From the NCBI GenBank assembly GCA_023229575.1, contig JALNYZ010000046.1, positions 1 through 25,624 on the forward strand: 25,624 nt of DNA, given 5' to 3'. The DNA is from Prolixibacteraceae bacterium (lineage in GTDB: Bacteria; Bacteroidota; Bacteroidia; Bacteroidales; Prolixibacteraceae). Below, in pieces: positions 15,258 through 24,100 of this stretch; the first letter of the stretch is position 1; the number at the start of each line of letters is the position of its first letter. The notes under the pieces were generated by a model. That model made no database searches. It saw only the letters and a list, made by a program, of their open reading frames with translations, and was not told the origin of the DNA. The position numbers and the translations under genes were made by a program.

Positions 15258-15289
15258 CATTGTCAATTGTCAATTTTCAATTGTCAATT
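15258..15289 (-). repeat. Inverted ATTGACAATTG repeat after the four-helix-bundle gene
   Basis: Plus strand reads CATTGTCAATTGTCAATTTT followed by CAATTGTCAATT. The reverse complement consists of the same TTGACAATTGACAATG words as the repeat at 14810-14860, so the pair forms imperfect terminal inverted repeats around the gene. Confidence 0.85.
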
Positions 15290-15301
15290 AAACTATAATC
15301 T

Positions 15302-16051
15302 ATGAACGTCGTAACCCCAGATAATAAACCGATAATTCGGGTAAAAGATTTGGTAAAAAAATTTGGCTCTTTCACCGCTGTCGATCATATATCTTTTGAG
15401 GTTAACAAAGGAGAAATTTTTGGTTTTCTTGGAGCAAACGGTGCAGGAAAAACCACTGCCATCCGGATGTTGTGCGGACTGCTTGAGCCAACTTCAGGAG
15501 CCCTCCGGGTCGCCGGTTTTGACGGATACCACCAGCGTGAAGCCATCAAAAGAAACATCGGTTACATGTCGCAGAAATTTTCGCTGTACGAAGATTTGAC
15601 CGTCTACGAAAACTTCAGGCTCTATGCCGGTATATATGGTATTCCCCGGAAGGAAAGAATCCGGAAGACAGATGAACTTTTACAGAAATTAAACCTGGAG
15701 GAGAGCCGTAACAAGCTTGTTGCAGGTTTGCCATTGGGATGGAAACAGAAACTGGCTTTTTCATTGGCATTGTTTCACCAACCGGCCGTTGTTTTCCTGG
15801 ATGAACCCTCCGGTGGGGTAGATCCGTTGACGCGCCGCACCTTCTGGGACCTGATTTACGAAGTTGCCCATCAGGGTATTACCATATTTGTTACGACCCA
15901 CTACATGGATGAGGCTGAATACTGTAACAGGGTCGCAATCATGTCGGAAGGTAAGATCGTTGCGTTGGATACCCCGGCCGCACTAAAAGAGCGATACAAA
16001 AGCGATAGCATGGATGGGGTGTTTTTGAAGATTGCAAGAAACAAGGAATGA
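15302..16051 (+). CDS. ABC transporter ATPase, YbhF C-half-like, with degenerate signature
   Basis: A 249-residue ATP-binding subunit. Walker A GANGAGKT (44-51), Q-loop Gln91 (GYMSQKF), Walker B VFLDEP (164-169) with Glu168 and H-loop His200 (TTHYMDEAE) are intact. The ABC signature, however, reads LPLGWKQ (143-149) instead of LSGGxxQ. E. coli YbhF's C-terminal half has the same LPLG form, as I recall. With the preceding ATPase it should form a heterodimer in which this protein's Walker/Q/H elements meet the partner's canonical LSGGMKQ to make the active site. A repeat block begins 2 nt after its stop codon; the permease follows after 149 bp. Confidence 0.92.
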   Translation: MNVVTPDNKPIIRVKDLVKKFGSFTAVDHISFEVNKGEIFGFLGANGAGKTTAIRMLCGLLEPTSGALRVAGFDGYHQREAIKRNIGYMSQKFSLYEDLTVYENFRLYAGIYGIPRKERIRKTDELLQKLNLEESRNKLVAGLPLGWKQKLAFSLALFHQPAVVFLDEPSGGVDPLTRRTFWDLIYEVAHQGITIFVTTHYMDEAEYCNRVAIMSEGKIVALDTPAALKERYKSDSMDGVFLKIARNKE

Positions 16052-16052
16052 A

Positions 16053-16168
16053 AGAGTGCCTAAAGTATTTAAAGTGCCTAAAGTGCCTAGAGTACTTCGC
16101 CTCAATCTCAATTTGTTTGGAGTCCTTAACTTTAAATACTCTAGGCACTTTAAATACTTTAGGCACTT
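16053..16168. repeat. Inverted pair of 9-bp tandem arrays (AAAGTGCCT)
   Basis: The left array has five 9-mers: AGAGTGCCT, AAAGTATTT, AAAGTGCCT, AAAGTGCCT and AGAGTACTT (16053-16097). The right array (16128-16168) is its reverse complement but lacks one 9-bp unit and differs at few bases. A 30-nt spacer (16098-16127) separates them. The transcript could fold into a stem of roughly 35-40 bp. A purine-rich AAGGAGGA follows at 16173-16180 but is 20 nt from the permease ATG, too far for a normal ribosome binding site. Confidence 0.88.
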
Positions 16169-16200
16169 GTATAAGGAGGAAATAATTCAAAATTGAACGA

Positions 16201-17307
16201 ATGAACCAGCTTCTAGGATTTGTCAAAAAAGAGTTCACCCATATTTTCAGGGATCCGCGCACCATGGTCATCCTGTTTGGGATACCCATCATTCAGCTGA
16301 TGTTGTTTGGTTATGTCATTACGACAGAGATCAAAGATGCCCGGATTGCCATACTCGATCATTCGAACGACAATGTGACGAGAGAGATCAAAAACAAGAT
16401 CCTATCGTCGGGATATTTCCGCCTGGAGGCCAATCTTATACAGGAGAATGAGATAGATCCAATTTTCAAGAAGGGTGATGTCAAAGAGGTGATCGTTTTT
16501 GAAAAGGGGTTTGCAGAAAATCTGGAACGGGAGGGAAAGGCCAATATTCAGGTTATTGCCGATGCATCCGATCCCAATACGGCGCAGATGCTTTACAACT
16601 ACACCAATGGAATTATCCAGGATTACACCAAAAAGAAGTTTGCCGGGTTTACCATTCCTCTTCAGATAAAAAGCGAAGTGCGGATGCTCTACAACGAAAA
16701 CATGGTGGGCGCCTTCATGTATGTTCCCGGCACCATGGCGTTGATCCTGATGCTGATCTCTGCGATGATGACCTCCATCACCATAGCCCGGGAGAAGGAG
16801 ATGGGCACCATGGAGATCCTGCTCGTTTCACCTTTGAAAGCCACGCACATTATCCTCGGGAAAGTGGCGCCCTACCTGTTGCTTTCCCTTATCGACGCTT
16901 TTGTCGTTGTTTTCCTGGGGAATGTAGTGTTCGGGGTACCCATCCGGGGAAGCCTCTTTGTATTGGCATTTTTGGTCATCCTCTACATTTCCATGGCCTT
17001 ATCGCTGGGGATTCTGATCTCAACAGTGGCCAATAGTCAGCAAGTAGCGCTATTTATTTCCGGATTTGCACTGATGCTGCCCACCATCCTGTTATCGGGC
17101 TTCATCTTTCCAATTGAGAATATGCCGGTGCCACTACAGATTTTGAGTAATTTCATGCCTCCCAGATGGTTTATCGATGCCCTTAAGCAGGTGATGCTCA
17201 AAGGGAATGGGTTTGCATATATTTGGCCAAATGTGTTGATATTAAGTGCTATGACCCTGTTTTTTCTGGGATTAAGTGTGAAAAAGTTTAGACTAAGATT
17301 AGAATAA
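16201..17307 (+). CDS. ABC-2 type transporter permease (YbhS-like)
   Basis: A 368-residue inner-membrane subunit of the export pump. It has one N-terminal membrane span (TMVILFGIPIIQLMLFGYVI), a large extracytoplasmic domain (about residues 45-170), then five C-terminal spans including the conserved segment ITIAREKEMGTMEILLVSPL. This is the ABC2_membrane_3 arrangement. The C-terminal region includes LLSGFIFPIENMPVPLQ, typical of YbhS/YbhR/YhhJ. It should pair with the permease encoded 7 nt downstream to form the membrane channel driven by the two upstream ATPases. Substrate is unknown; E. coli YbhFSR has been linked to export of antibiotics and alkali cations. Confidence 0.92.
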   Translation: MNQLLGFVKKEFTHIFRDPRTMVILFGIPIIQLMLFGYVITTEIKDARIAILDHSNDNVTREIKNKILSSGYFRLEANLIQENEIDPIFKKGDVKEVIVFEKGFAENLEREGKANIQVIADASDPNTAQMLYNYTNGIIQDYTKKKFAGFTIPLQIKSEVRMLYNENMVGAFMYVPGTMALILMLISAMMTSITIAREKEMGTMEILLVSPLKATHIILGKVAPYLLLSLIDAFVVVFLGNVVFGVPIRGSLFVLAFLVILYISMALSLGILISTVANSQQVALFISGFALMLPTILLSGFIFPIENMPVPLQILSNFMPPRWFIDALKQVMLKGNGFAYIWPNVLILSAMTLFFLGLSVKKFRLRLE

Positions 17308-17314
17308 CAGCCTT

Positions 17315-18433
17315 ATGAGAACGATCTTCTATTTGCTTCAAAAGGAGTTTATTCAGGTTTTCCGCAACAAAGCCATGTTGCCAATCATTTTCATCATGCC
17401 GCTGGTACAGATGCTGGTATTGGTGTTTGCAGCTACGATGGAGATTAAAAAGGTGGATATCACGGTAGTCGACCTGGATTTGAGTGAAACCTCTACCCGT
17501 CTGACTTCTAAAATTGAAGCCAGCACCTTCTTTCACCTCACCAGGGCCCAACTGTCGCCTGCCGAAACAGATCAGTTGTTGCTAAAAGGGAAGGCCGATC
17601 TGGTCGTCACCTTTCCACATGGATTTGAGCTGGACCTTAAGCGAAATGATCAGGCATCCATACAGATTTTGGTGGATGCGATCAACGGGTCGGCTGCCGA
17701 ACTCTCCAATGCTTATCTGCAGACGGTGATCGGAAGTTATAACATGAAGATCAGGGCCGAGATGATGGGTGTTCCAAAATTTACCCCACCTCAGCAGGTA
17801 TCGGTAATCCCATCCTACTGGTACAATCCGGAGTTGAATTTTAAATTTTACATGGCGCCCGGCGTATTGGTTATCCTGGTAACCATCATTGGTCTGTTTC
17901 TCTCTTCGCTCAACCTTGTCAGGGAGAAGGAGATGGGCACGATCGAACAGTTAAACGTTACTCCCATCAAAAAATACCATTTTATTATCGGGAAGATGAT
18001 GCCTTTCCTCATCATCGCACTTCTGGACTTGACTTTCGGTTTGCTCGTAGCAAAACTGGTCTTTGGATTGCCTTTCAGGGGGAACATCCTCACACTGTAC
18101 ATCTTCACCTCGCTCTATCTCTTCCTGGTTATGAGCCTGGGACTTTTTGTGTCGGCCATCTCAGATACCCAGCAGCAGGTTTTGTTTGTGAGCTTCTTCT
18201 TTATGATTGTCTTCATCATCATGAGCGGTCTCTTCACACCGGTCGAGAGTATGCCGCTATGGGCCCAGAAACTCGATATGATCAATCCGGTTTACTACCT
18301 GATCAGGATCATCCGGAACGTTGTGCTGAAGGGCTCAGGGTTATTCGACATGACCAGGGAGCTGCTGTACCTCTCACTCTATGGATTGACCATGTTTTCA
18401 CTGGCTGTCTGGCGTTACCGGAAAACTGTCTGA
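17315..18433 (+). CDS. ABC-2 type transporter permease (YbhR-like)
   Basis: A 372-residue partner of the preceding permease with the same architecture. It has an N-terminal span (MLPIIFIMPLVQMLVLVFAATM), a periplasmic domain (about 45-185) and a C-terminal membrane bundle with the conserved NLVREKEMGTIEQLNVTPI motif and IIMSGLFTPVESMPLWAQ. The two permeases are clearly paralogous. It is the last gene of the efflux operon; the start ATG is 7 nt after the upstream stop and the next gene is 80 bp away with its own possible promoter. Confidence 0.92.
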   Translation: MRTIFYLLQKEFIQVFRNKAMLPIIFIMPLVQMLVLVFAATMEIKKVDITVVDLDLSETSTRLTSKIEASTFFHLTRAQLSPAETDQLLLKGKADLVVTFPHGFELDLKRNDQASIQILVDAINGSAAELSNAYLQTVIGSYNMKIRAEMMGVPKFTPPQQVSVIPSYWYNPELNFKFYMAPGVLVILVTIIGLFLSSLNLVREKEMGTIEQLNVTPIKKYHFIIGKMMPFLIIALLDLTFGLLVAKLVFGLPFRGNILTLYIFTSLYLFLVMSLGLFVSAISDTQQQVLFVSFFFMIVFIIMSGLFTPVESMPLWAQKLDMINPVYYLIRIIRNVVLKGSGLFDMTRELLYLSLYGLTMFSLAVWRYRKTV

Positions 18434-18443
18434 TATTGATCTT

Positions 18444-18480
18444 TTTGAAATGGAGGCAGTATTGATTTTTTCTATCTTTA
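18444..18480 (+). promoter_or_regulatory. Possible promoter of the DUF3078 gene
   Basis: TATCTTTA at 18473-18480 differs from TAnnTTTG only at the last base, with TTTG at 18444-18447 upstream (25 bp apart, on the long side). The leader would be about 27 nt to the ATG at 18514. Weak support. Confidence 0.3.
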
Positions 18481-18513
18481 CCACCTCGGATTCTATCAAC
18501 TATTGACAGTGTT

Positions 18514-20481
18514 ATGACATATAAAAAATATATTTATCTGCTGATAATCAGCATGATTTGTATTGGGCATTTCTCTCTAAGCGCCACTGATTTTACATCA
18601 TCCGGTAACCGGAAATCCAGAAATTCCGGTGCAATTCAGGATACCCTTTCGTGGAGCCTCTCGATGGTGAAGAAGGTTCTCAATGGATCGGGTGAGTGGT
18701 TTATTACCAACCCATCGTTTCAAAAAAGCGTCAAAGGAGTAGTTAATTACGCCGAAAATGATCCCATTGACACGGTGATTGTGAACATGGGCCAGTTCTT
18801 GAAGTCAGATTCCATTCCACTAATTTTCAATCGTAAAGCCGAAAATATCCCTGACAAACGGGTTGTTCCAGGGTATCTTTTTTCAGAGGAGCTCGATCGG
18901 TTGGTGGAGAGCAGGCGTAAATCGGTAACAGACAGTCTTCGTAGGAGTTTGATCATAGTTCCCGAAAGTTATCTTTCTGAAGGTCTGTTGAAGACACCGG
19001 TTATTCCGGATAGAAACCCGATGCAAATGATATCGGACATGGAGAAAACCTTGCCTGCCGGATTTAACAACAAGTTCAACCGAGGTTGGGCAATGGTGAA
19101 ACTTCCGGATAATGCCACAGTTGGAGAGATCGATACGATGAAAATGAAACTTTTCGTCTCAGTCCGGCAATTCTACAATGACTCCGTCCTTTTCTCCAGA
19201 AGGGATTCCCTGATACAAAGCTACCGCGAAAATGTCATCAACCAGAATGCCGGTGATGCGGCATCTCAGCGGAAAGGCTTTCTTCTGGATAAGAACAGGG
19301 GGTTATTGAACGCTTTCAACGAAGCAGAAGTTTCGAAAGTAAATGACAGTCTGCGGATAGCGTTGCGGTTTCTGACGGATCGTGCTGCCGGCGACTCATC
19401 GTTGGTGACCATTACCAACCTGAGCGGCTTGCAGGCAAAAATATGGACAGCGAATCAACCGATGAATCCAATACGCTTCTTTCTGAAAAATGAGCAAAAC
19501 GATTCAGTCAGCGTGATGTTATCCAGCAATGGGAAACGCGGTATACGCATGGTGATCGATGATGGCGTTAAATTCATGCGTTTTACCCAGTCGCAAAAAA
19601 AGGAGATCACCTTCAAAACTAAAAAGCCGGATTCAAAATTGCAGCAGGTTAACCTCAAGCAAATTGATCCTCTCCCCTGGAAGCTTTTGGGAATGGGTAC
19701 AGTCGGATTCACACAAACTTCGCTCTCCAACTGGGCCAAGGGAGGTGAAAGTTCATATTCGATGCTCTTGATCGAGAAGTATATCGCCAATTACAGCAAG
19801 AAAAAACTCAAATGGGAGAGTATGGCTGAGTTCAGGCTCGGGATCTTTAAATCCCAAACACGTGGGCTGGAGAAAAATGATGATAAGTTTGAGTTTCAGT
19901 CAAGGGTTGGCTATGAGGCATCCAAAAATTGGTATTATTCCGGTGAGACCAACTTCAGAACTCAAATTGCCAAGGGGTACAAATATCCTGATAAGGACAA
20001 TCCCATTTCAAAGTTTATGGCTCCTGGCTACCTGACCACTTCGTTGGGTATGGATTACAAACCCAACAAGAATTTTTCTTTGTTTCTTTCCCCTTTCACA
20101 TCAAAAATAACCTTTGTGAACGATACGGCTTTGATTAATCCAACGCATTACGGATTGGACCCTGGCAAGAGGCGGTTGTGGGAACCCGGCGCCATCGTGA
20201 AGCTGAACTGGCACCATACCATCATTGAGGACGTTATTTACGATACGCGGGCCGAAATTTTCAACAACTATAGATTCCCTTTCCAAAAATTCAATGTCGA
20301 CTGGGAGCAGACCCTCGTATTGCAGGTTACCCAGCGCATCAGTACCCGGATCAACACCCAGCTGGTGTACGATTACAATGTCAAATTCCCGATCAAGGAT
20401 GCCAATGGCGTAGAGGTAGCGCAACAAGCCAAGTGGCAGTTCAGAGAGCTGTTTACGGTAGGGTTTAATTACAAGTTCTGA
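18514..20481 (+). CDS. DUF3078 outer-membrane protein with long N-terminal region
   Basis: A 655-residue exported protein. A signal peptide (about residues 1-24, ending LSLSA) precedes a 360-residue mixed region rich in charged and polar residues, with no domain I recognise. From about residue 385 it shows the DUF3078 pattern: WKLLGMGTVGFTQTSLSNWAKGGESSYSM, then alternating strands (LKWESMAEFRLGIFKSQ, WYYSGETNFRTQIAKGYKYPD) and a C-terminal aromatic strand FTVGFNYKF. This is a beta-barrel predicted to sit in the outer membrane. Function is unknown. Usual DUF3078 proteins are mostly the barrel; the extra N-terminal half is notable. It follows the efflux operon on the same strand and ends in a hairpin terminator. 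Confidence 0.8.
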   Translation: MTYKKYIYLLIISMICIGHFSLSATDFTSSGNRKSRNSGAIQDTLSWSLSMVKKVLNGSGEWFITNPSFQKSVKGVVNYAENDPIDTVIVNMGQFLKSDSIPLIFNRKAENIPDKRVVPGYLFSEELDRLVESRRKSVTDSLRRSLIIVPESYLSEGLLKTPVIPDRNPMQMISDMEKTLPAGFNNKFNRGWAMVKLPDNATVGEIDTMKMKLFVSVRQFYNDSVLFSRRDSLIQSYRENVINQNAGDAASQRKGFLLDKNRGLLNAFNEAEVSKVNDSLRIALRFLTDRAAGDSSLVTITNLSGLQAKIWTANQPMNPIRFFLKNEQNDSVSVMLSSNGKRGIRMVIDDGVKFMRFTQSQKKEITFKTKKPDSKLQQVNLKQIDPLPWKLLGMGTVGFTQTSLSNWAKGGESSYSMLLIEKYIANYSKKKLKWESMAEFRLGIFKSQTRGLEKNDDKFEFQSRVGYEASKNWYYSGETNFRTQIAKGYKYPDKDNPISKFMAPGYLTTSLGMDYKPNKNFSLFLSPFTSKITFVNDTALINPTHYGLDPGKRRLWEPGAIVKLNWHHTIIEDVIYDTRAEIFNNYRFPFQKFNVDWEQTLVLQVTQRISTRINTQLVYDYNVKFPIKDANGVEVAQQAKWQFRELFTVGFNYKF

Positions 20482-20491
20482 CGGATAGTAG

Positions 20492-20516
20492 AGCCGTCTG
20501 GGCGGACGGCTTTTTT
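20492..20516 (+). terminator. Hairpin terminator of the DUF3078 gene
   Basis: AGCCGTC (20492-20498), loop TGGGCG, GACGGCT (20505-20511), then a run of T to 20516. It begins 11 nt after the stop codon and has the intrinsic-terminator form. The same AGCCGTCC/GGACGGCT stem recurs three more times downstream without T runs. Confidence 0.75.
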
Positions 20517-20533
20517 GCCAGAAATTGGTATTG

Positions 20534-20690
20534 TACAGCCGTCCGGTTGGACGGCTCTTCAGGAGCATGGCTCCAATTTTGATGTGGCGACTTGAATATC
20601 GCAGCTGTGATGGTGAGTAGCCGCCCAACCGGGCGGCTGTACAAATTCTCATTTATTTCTCATTTTAGCCGTCCCGCCGGACGGCTCTAC
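20534..20690. repeat. Three further AGCCGTCC/GGACGGCT hairpins
   Basis: 8-bp stems at 20537-20544/20549-20556 (loop GGTT), 20619-20626/20631-20638 (stem AGCCGCCC/GGGCGGCT, loop AACC) and 20667-20674/20679-20686 (loop CGCC). The second hairpin has a compensatory T-A to C-G change. Each is flanked by GTA or TAC triplets. No gene is visible between them. Confidence 0.85.
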
Positions 20691-20700
20691 CTGACAATCG

Positions 20701-20812
20701 ACCCCTTCGACCCCTTCGACAAGCTCAGGGACCGGTCCCCGCAGGTCTATTTAATTGCTCAAAATTCCCTTCGACCCTTCGACGAGCTCAGGGAAGTCCA
20801 AGCTCAGGGAAG
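20701..20812. repeat. CCCTTCGACAAGCTCAGGG repeats upstream of the R-M gene
   Basis: Copies of the widespread CCCTTCGACAAGCTCAGGGA repeat occur at 20712-20735 and 20775-20794, with a partial AAGCTCAGGGA at about 20799-20810 and a decayed copy near 21026-21046. Two more copies lie downstream of the R-M gene at 25157-25180 and 25205-25223. Confidence 0.8.
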
Positions 20813-20820
20813 TACAGCAA

Positions 20821-20982
20821 AGGGAGCATCCTCTTCACCAATATGGGGTTTAGCCACGTAGTGGCGGAATGTTTGTAGCCCGGGGTGAAGCGCAGCGTAA
20901 CCCCGGGTAAATGAATGACGAAGAAAGAGCCGTCCGCGGTAGCATGCAGAGGAATGAGATTTGATCGTTTCGGACGAAAGGA
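20821..20982. repeat. Three-hairpin intergenic repeat, copy 2, with leader block
   Basis: A 33-nt leader (20821-20853), nearly identical to 25235-25267, runs into the three-hairpin repeat. Hairpins are GCCAC-GTA-GTGGC (20853-20865), CCCGGGGT/ACCCCGGG (20879-20886 and 20900-20907), and CGTCCG/CGGACG (20931-20936 and 20971-20976). It matches copy 1 at 12745-12880 along its length. The remaining 20983-21136 contains a decayed CTTCGA-type repeat and AT-rich sequence before the R-M start. Confidence 0.8.
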
Positions 20983-21136
20983 TCGAAGGATGGTAGAGGC
21001 GCCACCTAAACTCGAACCTTTCAACCCTTCGATAGTCTCAGAGCCCGGCAATCGAAAATCCAAATTCCAAAATCGTAACTTTCATTGCAACTTTCTTTGT
21101 ACATTTAGCGAAACCAAACCCACGGCTGCAAAATAA

Positions 21137-24100
21137 ATGGATTTACACATTCTAAAGCCCCGTAAAGCTTTAAACAAAGCGTTTCTGAAAGTGAAAACCA
21201 ACAGAAACGAGATAGAGCTTTTCAAAGCCAATTTGATTGGTTTGCTGGATCAAATTGATGAAACCGAATCGGAGGAATTTCACAAGAACCTCGTTTCTGA
21301 TTTTCTTAAAAACACCTGGTACTCTGCCACCCATTTTATCAATACCAAAGGCCGCAACGATCTTGTCATACACAACGCGCTCAATGCCGGGAGTACCGTT
21401 GGTGTTGTAATAGAAGCGAAGAAACCCACCAACAAGGCCGAGATGCTCCGGACCGACAGCATCAACACCAAAGCTTTTCAGGAACTTGTTTTATATTATT
21501 TGCGGGAACGAATTACCGCTAAAAACCTCGAAATAAAATACCTTGTTGCCACCAATATTTACGAATGGTTTATTTTCGATGCCAACCTTTTTGAAAAGGA
21601 GTTCGCGCAAAACAAAAACCTTATCAAACAATTCACCGATTTCGAAGAAGGCCGTCTTTCGGGCAAAACAACCGATTTCTTTTATAAACAAATTGCCGAA
21701 CCAGCCATCGAAGCCATCAAACATGAGGTAACTTTTACCCATTTCGACATTCGTGATTACGATAAACCATTGCGCAATGCTGATAAAAAGGACGATAACC
21801 TATTAATCGCCCTTTACAAACTCCTTTCGCCCGAGCATCTTTTAAAGCTTCCGTTTGTCAACGACAGCAACAGCCTCGACAAAACTTTTTACGCTGAGCT
21901 TTTGCACATTATCGGTCTAACCGAAACCAAAGAGGGAAGCAAGAAGCTCATTCAACGCAAAAAGGAGGGCGAGCGAAATGCCGCCTCGCTCATAGAAAGC
22001 GCTATATTTCAATTGGATAACCTCGACAAAATCTCGCGCCTCGACAAGCCTTCGCAGTTTGGTGGAAGCAATGCCGAGCGACTGTTTAACGTAGCTTTGG
22101 AGTTGTCAATTACCTGGATTAACCGAATCCTTTTTCTCAAGCTTCTCGAAGCGCAACTGATAAAATACCACAAAGGCGATCAGTCGTTTGCTTTTCTCAA
22201 TTGCGAAAAGGTCCAGAATTTTGATGATTTGAACAACCTGTTCTTCTCCGTGCTGGCCCGGAAAGAAGCCGACCGCAACGAGGAAGTAAAGAAACAGTTT
22301 GCCAACGTTCCCTATCTCAACAGTTCGTTGTTCGAGCCTACCGGGATTGAACATGCTTGTCTGTTTATCAGTCAGTTGAAAGACATGAAGCTGCCCCTTC
22401 TTTCTTCGACCGTTATCAAAAACAACAACGGACAAAAGCGATCTGGGGAACTGCTCACCATTGAATATATATTTGAGTTCCTCAATGCCTACGATTTTGC
22501 CAGCGAGGGCAGCGAGGAGATTCAGGAAGAGAACAAACGTCTCATCAATGCCTCCGTGTTGGGGCTTATCTTCGAAAAAATTAACGGGTACAAAGACGGT
22601 TCGTTCTTCACCCCTGGATTTATCACCATGTACATGTGCCGCGAAACCATCCGGCGCGCCGTGGTGCAAAAATTCAACGAAGCGGGTGCAAACCTTCAAG
22701 GTTTTCAAAACCTTGAAGGTTTAGATGACATTTATAATTCTATCGGACAGCATTTCACCAAAGACCAGGCCAACGATCTGATTAACAGCCTGAAGATTTG
22801 CGACCCTGCCGTGGGATCGGGGCACTTCCTGGTATCGGCGCTCAACGAAATGATTGCCATCAAAAGCGAGCTCAAAATATTGCGCGACCGGGAGGGGAAA
22901 ACGCTCAGGGATTACCATGTGACGGTCGAAAACGACGAATTGATCGTAACCGACGACGATGGCGGACTGTTCGAATACAATCCCAAAAGCCGCGAGAGTC
23001 AGCGTATCCAGGAAACCCTTTTTCACGAGAAGCAAACCATCATCGAAAACTGTCTGTTTGGCGTGGACATCAACCCCAATTCCGTCAAAATCTGCCGCCT
23101 CCGCCTTTGGATCGAACTGCTGAAAAACGCCTATTACAAATCAATCCCTGAAATTTTGCCGGGAACGCCCGTACAGACGTTGCGTGCAACGTCTCTACCT
23201 TCGCAATTTCCTGAATTGGAAACCTTGCCCAACATCGACATCAACATCAAATGCGGCAACTCCCTCATCAGCCGCTACGCCCTCGATGCCGACATCAAAA
23301 AGGCGCTCAAAAGCAGCAAATGGACGATCGACAGTTACCGTCTTGCCGTTATGACCTACCGGAATGCCCAAAGCAAGGAGGAGAAGCGGGAGATGGAGAA
23401 ACTCATCGCCCAAATAAAAAATGATTTCGAAAGCGATGTAGCCGCCAACGACAAAAGGGTTTTGAAGCTCAACAAGGCCAAAGGCGAACTGTTTGCCCTC
23501 ACCACCCAAACTACCCTGTTCGACCGCACCAAGTCCGAAAAAGCCATTTGGGATAAACAGGTTAAAGCCCTCACCGATACCATTTTCAGCATCGAAACCG
23601 AGCTGGAAGGGATCCGCAGCAACAAGATCTACGAAAACGCCTTCGAATGGCGGTTCGAGTTTCCGGAAGTATTGAACGAGGAAGGTGATTTTGTGGGGTT
23701 TGATGTGGTGATCGGGAATCCGCCGTATATTCTCTCAAGGGAAACTTTTAGTGATTCTTATAAAGAATATTTTTATTCAAACTATTTTCTAATTCATGAG
23801 AAACCTAATTTGTTTTTAATTTTTATTGAAAGAGGATTCAAACTATTAAACAATATTGGAAAATTTTCATTTATCATTCCTAATTCATGGACAGGGATGG
23901 AATCTGCATATAAAGTTCGGGAGCATTTATTAAAAAACAGCAAAATAGTTAGAATTCTTAATTTGTTAGGTGAGACTTTTGAAGATGTTAATGTTGAAGC
24001 TAGTATCCTTATTTTTGATAGAAATATATCCGCTTCTGAAAAGACTAAATACGGAAGTGGTATAAGTAAAATAACAAATTTTGAAGAATTAACAGATGTT

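Noticed and set aside
20592..20861. 89-residue plus-strand open frame between the DUF3078 and R-M genes
   Set aside because: It is composed wholly of hairpin and CTTCGAC repeats; coding-like appearance is due to repeat periodicity.
22106..22708. 200-residue minus-strand open frame opposite the R-M gene
   Set aside because: It is the complement of a well-supported coding region, with no start signal or recognisable domain.
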